From contig NZ_JAJEJT010000005.1 of assembly GCF_021390645.1 (NCBI RefSeq), positions 372,001 through 436,000 of the forward strand: a stretch of 64,000 nt of DNA. The letters run 5' to 3'. This DNA is from Paraburkholderia flagellata (GTDB lineage Bacteria; Pseudomonadota; Gammaproteobacteria; Burkholderiales; Burkholderiaceae). A program made the position numbers and the translations under genes. The notes below the pieces were generated by a model that did not search any database, was not told the DNA's origin, and worked only from the letters and a program-made list of their open reading frames with translations. Below are positions 1-8,100 of this stretch, piece after piece; position 1 is the stretch's first letter; each line of letters opens with the position of its first letter.

Positions 1-800
1 AAATTCTTGGCGAGGAATGGACCGAGCGGGGCCGACTCCCACGATTGAATGTCGCGCGCCGACCAGTCATTGAGCAGACAAAGGCCAAACACGTGCGCTT
101 CGGCCGACTCAACAGGAATGCGTGCGCCCTGCTCGTTGCCAACGCCAATGAAAATGCCCAGTTCCAGTTCATAGTCCAGTCGGGCGCACGGTCCGAGTTC
201 AGGCTCTCGCTTTCCAGCAGCAACACGTTGCCCTACTGGCCGTCGCACGGGCTGCCCCGACAACCCGATACTCGACACTCTCCCGTGGTAAGCGATCGGC
301 ATCCACTGGAAATTCGGCGAGATCGAGCCATCCGGCCGCAGCAGCTTGACGATATTTCGCGCGTGATCGATCGACGTATAAAAGTCCGTGTAGTCGCCGA
401 TCTGAACCGGCAGCGCATATTCGGCATTCGCTTGCGGCACGAGACAGCCTTCGAGTTCGTCAATATGTGCCTGCGCTTCGCCTTTGCTGAACCAGGCGAA
501 GAGCGCGTGGCGCAGCGCGCGCCACGCGTGCGGCCCGAGAGCCAGGAAAGCATTCAGCGTTGGCGCAGTACAGGCCAGGACAGCCTGGGCTGCGCTCTCC
601 GAAAGATCACCAAGCGCCGCAATGGCCTTCAGGTCGATGACGTAGTCGCCCAGGGCGACGCCGCCACGAAACGCTTCCGATGTTCCCGCACGCCGAAATA
701 CACTGAACGGCAGGTTTTGAATCGGAAATGCGCATTCGGGCTGGTTTGCCGATTCGACCCAACTCTTCGCGGCGGCGTCGTGGGTATGATCAAGGCGCAT
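1..800 (-). CDS. fahA: Fumarylacetoacetase, 3' end cut by window edge
   Basis: The minus-strand frame starts at an ATG at 800 and runs open to base 1. The protein begins MRLDHTHDAAAKSWVESA and carries the N-terminal SH3-like domain of true fumarylacetoacetases. The catalytic domain follows, with YTDFYTSIDHA, the active-site stretch PIAYHGRVSS, the metal-binding stretch DYELELG and LLNDWSARDIQSWE before the edge. Family knowledge: the enzyme hydrolyses fumarylacetoacetate to fumarate and acetoacetate in the cytoplasm, the last step of homogentisate breakdown. Its start overlaps the end of the upstream CoA-transferase by 11 bases, so the two are translationally coupled. Homogentisate dioxygenase is not in the window and could lie to the left. 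The fold and residues are clear; the exact substrate is inferred. Confidence 0.9.
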   Translation of the reverse strand, partial: MRLDHTHDAAAKSWVESANQPECAFPIQNLPFSVFRRAGTSEAFRGGVALGDYVIDLKAIAALGDLSESAAQAVLACTAPTLNAFLALGPHAWRALRHALFAWFSKGEAQAHIDELEGCLVPQANAEYALPVQIGDYTDFYTSIDHARNIVKLLRPDGSISPNFQWMPIAYHGRVSSIGLSGQPVRRPVGQRVAAGKREPELGPCARLDYELELGIFIGVGNEQGARIPVESAEAHVFGLCLLNDWSARDIQSWESAPLGPFLAKN

Positions 801-2025
801 CGAATTCCCCGCGCAGGCTACGGCGGCTCAGCAGGATCCGCCGTTCGCGAAGCTCCTGAATCAGTGCCGGGTCGACTTCTCGCTCGGTCAGCAGTTCTAC
901 ATTGTGTTCGCCCTGAAAAGCTGGAATGCCGGGTGCGGGCAGCGTCGCACCGCTGAAGCGCCACGGCGGCCCCGGCATGCGCATCGTCCCGCCGGTCCGG
1001 TCGTCGATCTCGACGATCGCCCCCCATTCCGCGGCCCATTCGGAATCCGCCAATTCATTCGTTGTACGTACGACGCCGATGGCAAGACCCTGTTCGCTTA
1101 CCTGCGCCTGCAGTTCGTCCAGGTCCGTGAACGTCAGAATCCATGCCCGGACCTCGGCAAGTAACGCATCGAGGTTCTGTCGCCGAAGATGGGCAGTGGC
1201 GAACCGGGGATCGAGCAGCAGATCGGTGCGCCGCATCATCGAACAGAACCGGATGAACATCGGCGTATAGATCGGACTGGCGGCGATGGTGACATGACGG
1301 CCATCCGGCATGCGAAAAATGTGCGATTCCGTGGCGCTCAGCGCTGGCGGTTCACCGTTGGTGTCCACGCCGGACAACTGTGCGCCTGCGCGTTCGTTGA
1401 CAGCCAGCATGGTCGCCGCCATCGAAACGTCCACGTGCTGGCCTTCGCCTGTCCGGTTTCGCTGCTGGAGTGCGGAGAGCACGGCGATGACGCCATGGAG
1501 ACCCGTATAGACGTCGGCATGGCTGCAGGCGTCGTTCTTCATCTCCTCCGGACCGAAGTCATAGTGCTCACGCAAAATATCGGTCAGCCCCGTCTCCGCC
1601 TGGACAGTCGGCGCAAATGCCGGTCGGTTGCGCCACGGCCCGGTCTGACCATAGCCGCTCATCGAAACATAGACAACGGCAAGGTTGAATTCACGCACCT
1701 GCTCGTAACCGAGACCAAATCGAGCGAGTGTGCCCGGCCGGAAGTTCTCGACAATGATGTCGGCCTCGCGGCACAGGTCGGCGACGATGGCTCGCGCCTC
1801 AGGCCAGTTCAAATCCAGACTGAGATTGCGTTTCCCCGCGTTCTGCTGGGCGTAGTAGACAGACATCGTTCCGATATGGGGAACGCCGCCACGGCCCGTG
1901 TCACCACTGGGCGGCTCGATCTTGATCACTTCGGCGCCAAGATCGCGCAGCGTCTTCGTACACAGCGGCCCCGCCAGCACGCGCGTGAAGTCGATAACCT
2001 TCAGTCCCTCGAGAGGCGCACCCAT
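790..2025 (-). CDS. CaiB/BaiF family (class III) CoA-transferase
   Basis: A 411-residue protein beginning MGAPLEGLKVIDFTRVLAGP, the classic N-terminus of family III CoA-transferases. The probable aspartate nucleophile is in HADVYTGLHG. A longer in-frame start exists, but ATG 2025 sits two bases after the hydratase stop and has a GAGGGGAACTGATC leader, so I prefer it. Family members move CoA from a donor acyl-CoA to an organic acid without a free anhydride. The gene lies between an enoyl-CoA hydratase and fumarylacetoacetase in a tight operon. This suggests activation of a dicarboxylic or aryl acid, but the substrate cannot be read from sequence. Confidence 0.9.
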   Translation of the reverse strand: MGAPLEGLKVIDFTRVLAGPLCTKTLRDLGAEVIKIEPPSGDTGRGGVPHIGTMSVYYAQQNAGKRNLSLDLNWPEARAIVADLCREADIIVENFRPGTLARFGLGYEQVREFNLAVVYVSMSGYGQTGPWRNRPAFAPTVQAETGLTDILREHYDFGPEEMKNDACSHADVYTGLHGVIAVLSALQQRNRTGEGQHVDVSMAATMLAVNERAGAQLSGVDTNGEPPALSATESHIFRMPDGRHVTIAASPIYTPMFIRFCSMMRRTDLLLDPRFATAHLRRQNLDALLAEVRAWILTFTDLDELQAQVSEQGLAIGVVRTTNELADSEWAAEWGAIVEIDDRTGGTMRMPGPPWRFSGATLPAPGIPAFQGEHNVELLTEREVDPALIQELRERRILLSRRSLRGEFDAP

Positions 2026-2027
2026 GA

Positions 2028-2792
2028 TCAGTTCCCCTCGAAAATGGCCGAACCCGGGCCCGACTTGGCAAACGACTCGAGACCGCGCTTTTGATCCGCA
2101 CTCGCCCACATCATGTTGCTGATCTCGGTCTGCCGGGCATCTGCGCCGGCGATGCCGTGCCGCGCCGAAAGATTGGCAAGCATCTTGATCCCTTTAAGTG
2201 CGACGGTTGGACCCGCTGCCAGTTGACGCGCCCATGACATCGACACAGCCGGCAGTTCGGATTCGGCCGTAACGAGATTGATCACCCCCCACCGCTCCAG
2301 GGCCGCGGGATCGTGGCGCCGGCCGAACATCGCAATCTCCTTGGCTCGCGCCGGACCTGCGCGTTGAACCACGCGTTGCACGCCGCCAAGAAGCGGAAGC
2401 AGACCCAGACTCGCCTCGGCTGCAGCGAAGAAGGCCGTGTCGGCCGCAACGATCATGTCGCAGGTCAGCGCTAATTCGAGTCCCCCGCCGAGCGCGCCAC
2501 CGTGGACCGCCGCGACCGAAGGCAGCGGCACGTTTTCAAGCGCGTCGAGCAACGCGTCGAGGCCGGCCTGGTCACGGCGCCGGCCGCCGCCGGCAAAGCC
2601 CGCAACGTCGGCGCCCGCGCAAAAATGGCGCATTGCACTGCGCAGCAGGATGGACCGGCATCCCTCTTCGACTGCCTTGCTGTACGCAGCGAGAAGATCC
2701 TTGAGGAACGTATCCTCGATGAGGTTGTGAGGCGGCTTCGACATCGTGACGACGCCCACTGCGCCGTCCTTCTCAAACACGACTGTGCTCAT
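2028..2792 (-). CDS. Enoyl-CoA hydratase/isomerase (crotonase) family
   Basis: A 254-residue crotonase starting MSTVVFEKDGAVGVVTM. Oxyanion-hole segments HFCAGADV and GGALGGGLEL are present. So are two glutamates at the positions used for water activation (GGGLEL and AEASLGLLP), which favours hydratase over pure isomerase activity. ATG 2792 has an AGGACGAGAA leader; the frame is open 123 bases further upstream, but that part looks non-coding and spans a hairpin. It is the first gene of a three-gene operon with the CoA-transferase and fumarylacetoacetase, and is divergent from a TetR gene that probably controls it. Substrate unknown. Confidence 0.88.
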   Translation of the reverse strand: MSTVVFEKDGAVGVVTMSKPPHNLIEDTFLKDLLAAYSKAVEEGCRSILLRSAMRHFCAGADVAGFAGGGRRRDQAGLDALLDALENVPLPSVAAVHGGALGGGLELALTCDMIVAADTAFFAAAEASLGLLPLLGGVQRVVQRAGPARAKEIAMFGRRHDPAALERWGVINLVTAESELPAVSMSWARQLAAGPTVALKGIKMLANLSARHGIAGADARQTEISNMMWASADQKRGLESFAKSGPGSAIFEGN

Positions 2793-2810
2793 TTCTCGTC
2801 CTGCGTCGTA

Positions 2811-2829
2811 GCCCGACGGAATGTCGGGC
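2811..2829 (-). promoter_or_regulatory. Leader hairpin upstream of the crotonase operon
   Basis: GCCCGAC and GTCGGGC pair perfectly around a five-base loop. The hairpin lies 18 bases before the start codon at 2792, just ahead of the ribosome-binding site, in the expected 5' leader. It could affect mRNA stability or translation. No T-run follows, so it is not a standard terminator. Confidence 0.4.
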
Positions 2830-2910
2830 ATAAGGTTTAAACGATCGGAATAACTTAAGGATACCGAAGCGAACTGTGGACCTTGCAAACCGTCTTTCGA
2901 TGTTTCCAGA

Positions 2911-2965
2911 AACACGTGTTCAAACCCAGAACACAGCTCGTTGTGAGTGGATGATAACAGTGTTA
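2911..2965. promoter_or_regulatory. Candidate operator palindromes in the divergent crotonase/TetR region
   Basis: Two inverted repeats lie between the divergent genes: AACACGTGTT, a perfect 10-mer at 2911-2920, and TAACAGTGTTA at 2955-2965. Both share an AACA...TGTT core. This is the arrangement expected for a TetR-family repressor controlling both itself and the crotonase operon. Binding is inferred from position and symmetry only. Confidence 0.4.
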
Positions 2966-3083
2966 ACTTAGAAGCAAACCAGGGTATTCCCGTGCGTCCA
3001 AACTACACCCCCAACTCGATTACACCCCAATTTCTCGAGCGCCGGCCAGAGGTCGTTGCGCGCGCCGGAGACGCCCGCCTATA

Positions 3084-3821
3084 ATGATTTCCCCTTGGAA
3101 CGCCACTACCCATGCTGTGAGTTCGAAACCGCCCACCGCCGCCGCTACGCCCTATCACCATGGAAATTTGCGCAACGCGCTCATCGCCGAGGGCCGCCGT
3201 GCGCTCGAAGATATTGGCGCTCGCGAGCTAAGTCTGAGGTACCTGGCGCGTGCCGTCGGCGTGTCCGAGGCCGCGCCGTCGCGGCATTTCGCAGGAAAGG
3301 AAGGGCTACTCGCGGCGATCGCGGCCGATGGATTCCGTGATCTTGCGCGAATGCGCAGCGGGATAATGCAGTCCGATAGCTCCGCGATGACGAAGGCCCA
3401 TCAGATGATGCGCGCATATGTTGATTTCGCGCGAGCACACAAAGGGCTTTTCGACTTGATGATCGGGCCTCGGATCGTCGCGCAGAATTCGTATCCGGAG
3501 CTCACCGAGGAAGGTGCGAAGTCGTTCCGGCTGTTTGCAACCGTAGTTGAGAACGCCGCGCTCGAAAACGGCTGGCCAAAGCGTTCGCTGACTTTGGTCA
3601 CGCACGCTGCCTGGAGCGTCGAGCACGGGCTCGCAACCTTGATACTTTCCGACCGGGTGCCACGATCCGACTATCCCATTCGGCTCGATCAGATGATCGA
3701 CTTCTCGATTTCCGTTTTCCTGAGCGCCATCGCTGCCGGGCCAGCGCAACTCGAGGCTGTCATGAATGCGCTGCCGCCAGTGAAGCAACGCTCTCAGTTG
3801 ACGGAATCCAGAACAGATTGA
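3084..3821 (+). CDS. TetR/AcrR family transcriptional regulator
   Basis: A 245-residue protein with a helix-turn-helix near residues 25-75: YHHGNLRNALIAEGRRAL, then LSLRYLARAVGVSEAAPSRH and FAGKEGLLAAIAADGF. The YHHGNLR segment marks a TetR subgroup often found beside fatty-acid or aryl-CoA genes. The C-terminal part has the WHG-type ligand-binding helices. The first ATG (3084) is used; a GTG 33 bases downstream is a possible alternative. It is divergent from the crotonase operon with palindromes between, so a repressor of that operon released by an acyl-CoA is likely. The MarR frame begins immediately after its stop. Confidence 0.88.
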   Translation: MISPWNATTHAVSSKPPTAAATPYHHGNLRNALIAEGRRALEDIGARELSLRYLARAVGVSEAAPSRHFAGKEGLLAAIAADGFRDLARMRSGIMQSDSSAMTKAHQMMRAYVDFARAHKGLFDLMIGPRIVAQNSYPELTEEGAKSFRLFATVVENAALENGWPKRSLTLVTHAAWSVEHGLATLILSDRVPRSDYPIRLDQMIDFSISVFLSAIAAGPAQLEAVMNALPPVKQRSQLTESRTD

Positions 3822-3871
3822 TGCGCTGGCCAGTGTTGATTGGCCGCTCGCTGCGCCAGTACTATCGCGGC

Positions 3872-4318
3872 ATGTCTATCCATCCGACACACGGCCCGGC
3901 GCTCGACAACGCTCTTGCATACTGGGTCTCGCGCGTTCATACGCGGCTCACCCATCTGGTCAATCGGCGAACGCGTGCGGAACTGGGTATCACCGGCCCA
4001 CAAGCGTGGGCCCTTCACTTGATAGCCAGCGGGCGCTGCAGCAGCGCGTCGGACATCGCTCATGAATGCGGCATCGATCTTGGCGCCGTAACGAGGCTTC
4101 TCGATCGCGTCGAGAAGCTAGACCTGCTCCAGCGAATCCGCAGCACGAGTGACCGGCGCATGGTTCGGCTAGAGCTGACCGAATGCGGCAAGTCGCTGGC
4201 AATGCGCGTGCCGCCCATCGTTGATTCCATCTTTCAACACGCTCAAACTGGCCTGACTCCCGCAGAAGCGGACCTCCTGCAAGGTTTGCTTCGCCGCGTT
4301 CACTTGAATTGCGAATAG
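3872..4318 (+). CDS. MarR family transcriptional regulator
   Basis: A 148-residue winged-helix protein from ATG 3872 (MSIHPTHGPALDNALAYW). MarR features are the first dimerisation helix, a recognition region around DIAHECGIDLGAVTRLLDRV, and the beta-wing with RSTSDRRMVRLELTECG, the conserved D-R-R signature. The reading frame extends upstream to a TTG overlapping the TetR stop (3818), so coupled translation from there or from ATG 3821 is possible. It follows TetR on the same strand and converges on a LysR gene with one base between. MarR proteins usually respond to phenolic ligands; the target is unknown. Confidence 0.85.
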   Translation: MSIHPTHGPALDNALAYWVSRVHTRLTHLVNRRTRAELGITGPQAWALHLIASGRCSSASDIAHECGIDLGAVTRLLDRVEKLDLLQRIRSTSDRRMVRLELTECGKSLAMRVPPIVDSIFQHAQTGLTPAEADLLQGLLRRVHLNCE

Positions 4319-4319
4319 T

Positions 4320-5228
4320 TCAAGAAGGGGTAGCTTGACCGAAAAATGCGTTGGCGTGATCGATGAAAGCTTTTACTTTCGCTGGCAGCAGTGTGCGCGT
4401 GGCGTAGGCCAGCCTGATCTCGACCTCTCCCTCTTTTATCTCGAACTGATCCAATAGCCTCACAAGGCTGCCGGACTTGATGTCTTCCTGGACAAGAGGG
4501 ATTGGCAATGCGCCGATTCCAAGCCCGCTCAGAACCATCTCGCGATTAAAGAGTGGACTATTCGAAGCAATGGCGTATTTGATCTGAACCGTCACGTCCT
4601 GTTGCCCTGTACCACGAAACGTGAGCGCGGGCTTGCGCAAAGAAGGGGGCATGACAACGAATGTGTGCCTGCCAAGGTCGACCGGTGTCGTGGGGCGATG
4701 GCGATTTCTCAGGTATCCCTCTGTTGCAAAGATGCCGAGCGGCATGCGCTCCAGTATACTGCTCACAACCTGGTCTGAGGCGAGCATATAAGGCAACACG
4801 ATGCCCAGATCAAACCCGTCGACAACGAGATCGACCGGGCGCTCGGTCAATGTAATATCCAGAGTGACTTCCGGATACTTCGACCTGAACGTCGATACGA
4901 GCGGAACGAGTCTGCTGATTGTCGCCGTGGTGTGAGCGGCCACGCGCAAAACACCGGTCGGAACTTGTGTTGCGCTCGTTATTCTCGCCTCGAGATTCGT
5001 GATGTCGTCCAGAATGCGGCGGCATTTTTCATAGATGCGGTCGGCCGATTCAGTAGTGGAAAATTGCCGCGTGGTGCGATTGAACAACCGGATCCCGAGA
5101 CGCGCCTCCAGCGAGGCGATGGCCCTCGAGATTGTCGGGGGCGTCGTGCCCAGCATGGCGGCGGCTCGCCTGATTCCCTTTGTCTCGACGACGGCACAAA
5201 ACACATGCAAACTCTCGATATATTCCAT
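4320..5228 (-). CDS. LysR family transcriptional regulator
   Basis: A 302-residue LysR protein beginning MEYIESLHVFCAVVETKG. The HTH covers AAAMLGTTPPTISRAIASLE and LGIRLFNRTTR, and the effector domain starts near residue 90 (GVLRVAAHTTATISRL). It belongs to the large CrgA/PA2758-like group of LysR proteins. The next gene upstream on the same strand is a DUF302 protein that stops 28 bases before this start, so they may be cotranscribed. LysR regulators more often act on divergent neighbours, and none is adjacent here, so the target is not evident. Confidence 0.87.
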   Translation of the reverse strand: MEYIESLHVFCAVVETKGIRRAAAMLGTTPPTISRAIASLEARLGIRLFNRTTRQFSTTESADRIYEKCRRILDDITNLEARITSATQVPTGVLRVAAHTTATISRLVPLVSTFRSKYPEVTLDITLTERPVDLVVDGFDLGIVLPYMLASDQVVSSILERMPLGIFATEGYLRNRHRPTTPVDLGRHTFVVMPPSLRKPALTFRGTGQQDVTVQIKYAIASNSPLFNREMVLSGLGIGALPIPLVQEDIKSGSLVRLLDQFEIKEGEVEIRLAYATRTLLPAKVKAFIDHANAFFGQATPS

Positions 5229-5256
5229 TAAGCCTTCCTGCGCGCCAGCGCGAAGA

Positions 5257-5778
5257 TCAACGCAGTGCAGTCATCCGGTCGATCAGTTCTTCGAACTTCC
5301 GGTCAAGCGCCTTCGCAGCGCTCTTGAGTTCCGGACTATCGCCGAGCACGATGAGCGATGATGGACGAACGTAAGTCACAACAGTACCCTCGCAATCCTC
5401 TGACTCGGTCAGCAGCACTTCGACGGGTGCGAACAGACCGGCGGAAATATCGTGACGAAGCATCGTAATCGCGATGAGCGGATTTCCCAGAATCCAGCGT
5501 ACCGTTCGACGTTTGATGCCAAATTTCCCGATCCAGCCCCCGTGATCGATCTCGCTAAAGAGCATGAAGCCACTCTCGCCAACAAAACGCCGCTCTACCT
5601 CGCTCACATAGGTCGCTTCCGAAATGTCTTCTTTGGCGAGCTTCACCAGTTCAGGAATTGACGACTTTCCGCAAAGCTTGCCAAGGCGGTCCACGAATTT
5701 GTCAAAAGGCACGGGCGTCCTGACCTCAACACGTACACCCTCAAACCGCGTTTCAACAACGGTGACTTCACTGCTCAT
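5257..5778 (-). CDS. DUF302 domain protein
   Basis: A 173-residue protein beginning MSSEVTVVETRFEGVRVEV. The C-terminal half, with FAPVEVLLTE and GTVVTYVRPSSLI, matches the DUF302 pattern of a nucleotide or small-ligand-binding alpha/beta fold. No signal peptide or membrane helix is present, so it is probably cytoplasmic. The ATG at 5778 has upstream sequence AGGATTGGTATGAGC, giving a good ribosome-binding site. DUF302 proteins have no settled biochemical role. Confidence 0.7.
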   Translation of the reverse strand: MSSEVTVVETRFEGVRVEVRTPVPFDKFVDRLGKLCGKSSIPELVKLAKEDISEATYVSEVERRFVGESGFMLFSEIDHGGWIGKFGIKRRTVRWILGNPLIAITMLRHDISAGLFAPVEVLLTESEDCEGTVVTYVRPSSLIVLGDSPELKSAAKALDRKFEELIDRMTALR

Positions 5779-6377
5779 ACCAATCCTCCAATACTGTTAT
5801 CTGACCCGAAGGGACCAGATTCTCATCCTCGCAAATCTCACTGCGTAAGCTTTATCTGAGTACGAGTATATCCGCGCGTCTTGCGTGTAAAGTTGCACGC
5901 AGCGACAAGAGATTGTTGAGAAAACGTATTGAAGTTTGTCCTGATTGGCCTACCAGCCATACTTGAACTCGATACCGACTCGGCTTGAGCGTGATGGAAG
6001 ACTTCACGTGGATCAGGTTCGAATAGCCGGTACAGCCGGCAAGCGTGAATGAGTTTCCCTGGTCGTTCACGGCTTGTAATTGGATGTATCCGACTGCCTC
6101 ACGCGACGGGTCCACTCGCGGTGACACCGTTCGCCGCGGTGCTTCATGTATGCCCCGGCGTGGTCGCGCGCTCGTGTTCGCCGGTGCTCTATGGTGGCAC
6201 GCGAGTATGGTGCCAAATCCTGCCCACGCCAGGCGTCAAGCGAGCCGGCTCCTGCCGCGTCGCTGCTAGCCACGATAAGGGCGTTTATCGTGGCCAGCGA
6301 ATGAATCGAGGGGTTACGAATCTAGGCGCACAACGATGTCGCTCGACTCTGCCGGCGGCTGCGTTTGAAACTGCGGC
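5779..6377. other. Gene-free stretch with degraded coding fragments
   Basis: About 600 bases without a complete gene. The minus-strand frame at 5852-6127 is open for 91 codons and fairly protein-like (TGYSNLIHVKSSITLK), but I do not recognise it and its base composition is mixed. An inverted repeat lies at 6265-6298, directly before an oxidoreductase fragment. The stretch reads as a rearrangement scar. Confidence 0.4.
6265..6298. repeat. Inverted repeat upstream of oxidoreductase fragment
   Basis: GCCACGATAA (6269-6278) and TTATCGTGGC (6285-6294) are perfect complements around a six-base spacer. Three more outer pairs follow after one mismatch. The repeat has no T-run. It could be an operator or the remains of a mobile-element end next to the truncated gene at 6378. 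Confidence 0.5.
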
Positions 6378-6590
6378 GACTATCGTTTGCCGCTGATTCT
6401 GGGCAACGACGTGGCTGCGGTCGTTGTCCGCGTCGGATCGCGTGTGCGGCGATTCAAGGAGGGCGATGAAGTCTACGCGCGACCGCCCAAAGATCGCATT
6501 GGTACGTTCGCGGAATTCATCGCGATCAATGAAGATGCCGTAGCCCTCAAGCCCAAAACGCTCAGTATGGAAACCAGCAAGTGCGGGACT
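6378..6590 (+). pseudogene. Fragment of a zinc-type alcohol dehydrogenase / quinone oxidoreductase (MDR family)
   Basis: The plus frame encodes DYRLPLILGNDVAAVVVRVG, then RRFKEGDEVYARP, IGTFAEFIAINEDAVALKP and TLSM. This is the N-terminal GroES-like domain of an NADPH:quinone-oxidoreductase-type MDR protein, about residues 50-115 of a protein normally near 310-330 residues. There is no start and no NAD(P)-binding Rossmann domain, and the homology ends where the convergent crotonase begins. It is a remnant cut at both ends. Confidence 0.75.
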
Positions 6591-6609
6591 GGCCTGCAAC
6601 GGCTCCCTG

Positions 6610-7458
6610 TCACCGCGGATTACCCGTCTCGCGGGTTGTCAGCGACGACAGTGCGTCGAACCGACCCTGCCGCTCTCCATGCCACGCGGAGATCGCCTCG
6701 GCGAGGTCGTGGGTATCGAATATGGCGCTTTGCAGCAAGGCCATATGTCGCAGAGACTCAGACGTACTGTGGTCGCGCGCGAAGTTGATCGCAGTCTTGC
6801 ACCCGGCAACGGCCAGCGGGGACTTCGACGCGATGGTTCGGGCCAGCTCCATCGCGTGTCGGAGCAGCGCCTCGGCATCGGGCAACACGGCATTCACGAG
6901 GCCGACTGCCAATGCACGCTCGGCGCTCAACCGCTCACTGGTGTAGGCCATCTGGCGAGCCACGCCGGCGGGAATGATCTTCGGCAGGCGTTGTAGCACA
7001 CCGAGGTCTGCCGTCATGCCGATCTGAGTTTCCTGCAGCGCGAAGAATGCATCGGTCGTGCAAATGCGAATGTCGCAGGCGACGGCGAGATCGAGGCCTC
7101 CGCCGATGCAACCGCCCTGAATCGCGCAGATGACGGGAAACCGGACCTGATCGAGCGTATCGAAGCAATCCATCAGATTTCTCAACGCATGCTGGAAACC
7201 CAACCTCGCCCGTGGACTGCTGTTGTCAAACACATCCGTCGCGCTGGTGAACACGTCGAGCGCCATGCCGGCCGAAAAATGCTTTCCGGTGGAACTGACG
7301 ACGAGGGCACGAGTGTCGCCCACGTCATCGAGCGTCAGCACGGCGTCGCGCAACCCGCTGAAAAAGGCCAGGCCCATCGTATTGAACCTGTCGGGACGGT
7401 TCAGCTGGAGATGTGCGATGCCGGAATCGTTGCTGATCTGAAAGTACTCGTTATGCAT
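6610..7458 (-). CDS. Crotonase family protein, delta(3,5)-delta(2,4)-dienoyl-CoA isomerase-like
   Basis: A 282-residue crotonase beginning MHNEYFQISNDSGIAHLQL. Oxyanion-hole segments are KHFSAGMALD and GGCIGGGLDLAVACDIR. The stretch ALQETQIGMTADLGVLQRLP closely follows the signature of dienoyl-CoA isomerases (ECH1), where a glutamate (in QET) and an aspartate (in TADLG) move protons between C2 and C6. The second hydratase glutamate is replaced by Asp (GGGLDL), as in those isomerases. It is the last gene of the minus-strand run beginning with the molybdoenzyme. Dienoyl-CoA isomerisation would fit degradation of an unsaturated or ring-derived acyl-CoA. Confidence 0.85.
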   Translation of the reverse strand: MHNEYFQISNDSGIAHLQLNRPDRFNTMGLAFFSGLRDAVLTLDDVGDTRALVVSSTGKHFSAGMALDVFTSATDVFDNSSPRARLGFQHALRNLMDCFDTLDQVRFPVICAIQGGCIGGGLDLAVACDIRICTTDAFFALQETQIGMTADLGVLQRLPKIIPAGVARQMAYTSERLSAERALAVGLVNAVLPDAEALLRHAMELARTIASKSPLAVAGCKTAINFARDHSTSESLRHMALLQSAIFDTHDLAEAISAWHGERQGRFDALSSLTTRETGNPR

Positions 7459-7576
7459 GAATAGCCTCGATAAGTTTGCCGTAAGTCTGCGGCGATTTTC
7501 CCAGTCAGCAGCCGATGCACGCCTGACGCGATTCGAGTTCCCTCAATCGCCGATAGCTCGCTCAGTCACTCCGTGC

Positions 7577-7771
7577 TCACTCCGACGGGACTGACGCAGG
7601 AAACGGACTATGCCAGTCCATCCAGTCGTATGAGTCGCCATCGTGCGCCCATCCCCAGTTCATTGCCGGAGTGGGATTAGTCACCTCGACGACATCGTTC
7701 GACGCCGCACCCACGTCTCTCGGGTCATTCGTGCCGCTTCGGTGATCGATATATTGGGAGTCGTAAGACAT
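7577..7771 (-). CDS. Small acidic, tryptophan-rich hypothetical protein
   Basis: A 64-residue frame starting MSYDSQYIDHRSGTND with an excellent AGGAGATTGGCC leader before ATG 7771. The C-terminus is rich in Trp, Asp and Ser (NWGWAHDGDSYDWMDWHSPF). There is no signal peptide, membrane segment or cysteine. It lies on the same strand between the molybdoenzyme beta subunit (about 330 bases upstream) and the dienoyl-CoA-isomerase-like gene. I recognise no family. The strong ribosome-binding site and non-random composition support translation. Confidence 0.5.
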   Translation of the reverse strand: MSYDSQYIDHRSGTNDPRDVGAASNDVVEVTNPTPAMNWGWAHDGDSYDWMDWHSPFPASVPSE

Positions 7772-8100
7772 GGCCAATCTCCTTTGGCAGCTTGAACTGC
7801 ACAACTACCAGCGCTCACCAGACGAGACTTGAAAATCTTTAGGGGACCTTCGCGTTCTGACGGCCGCGAGGGTGATCGGTACAGCGCGCTGGCCAGGCAG
7901 TTGCCTTCAAATTCGTCGTGCTCGTTGTCGGCGCCCGCTCGGTGCGTCCGACGTCCGCGACGTTGCTCGGGCATGCCCGCCCGGTGATCGGCCTGCGGTA
8001 TTTCTTCCTTTTCCCGGTCGGGGTATCGCGGTCTTTCGTGTCTCCAGGTGGATCGACTTCGCCGGTCCCAGCCAAAGCAACTTCGTTTCGGTGTGCATGA
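7772..8100. other. Gap between molybdoenzyme beta subunit and small protein
   Basis: About 330 bases. Minus-strand frames stay open here but translate to arginine- and proline-rich sequence typical of non-coding GC-rich DNA. No hairpin with a T-run was found. The stretch probably carries a leader for the small protein. Confidence 0.35.

Noticed and set aside
45..956. A 303-codon plus-strand frame at the left edge
   Set aside because: It is antisense to fumarylacetoacetase and the end of the CoA-transferase, whose minus-strand translation has clear motifs.
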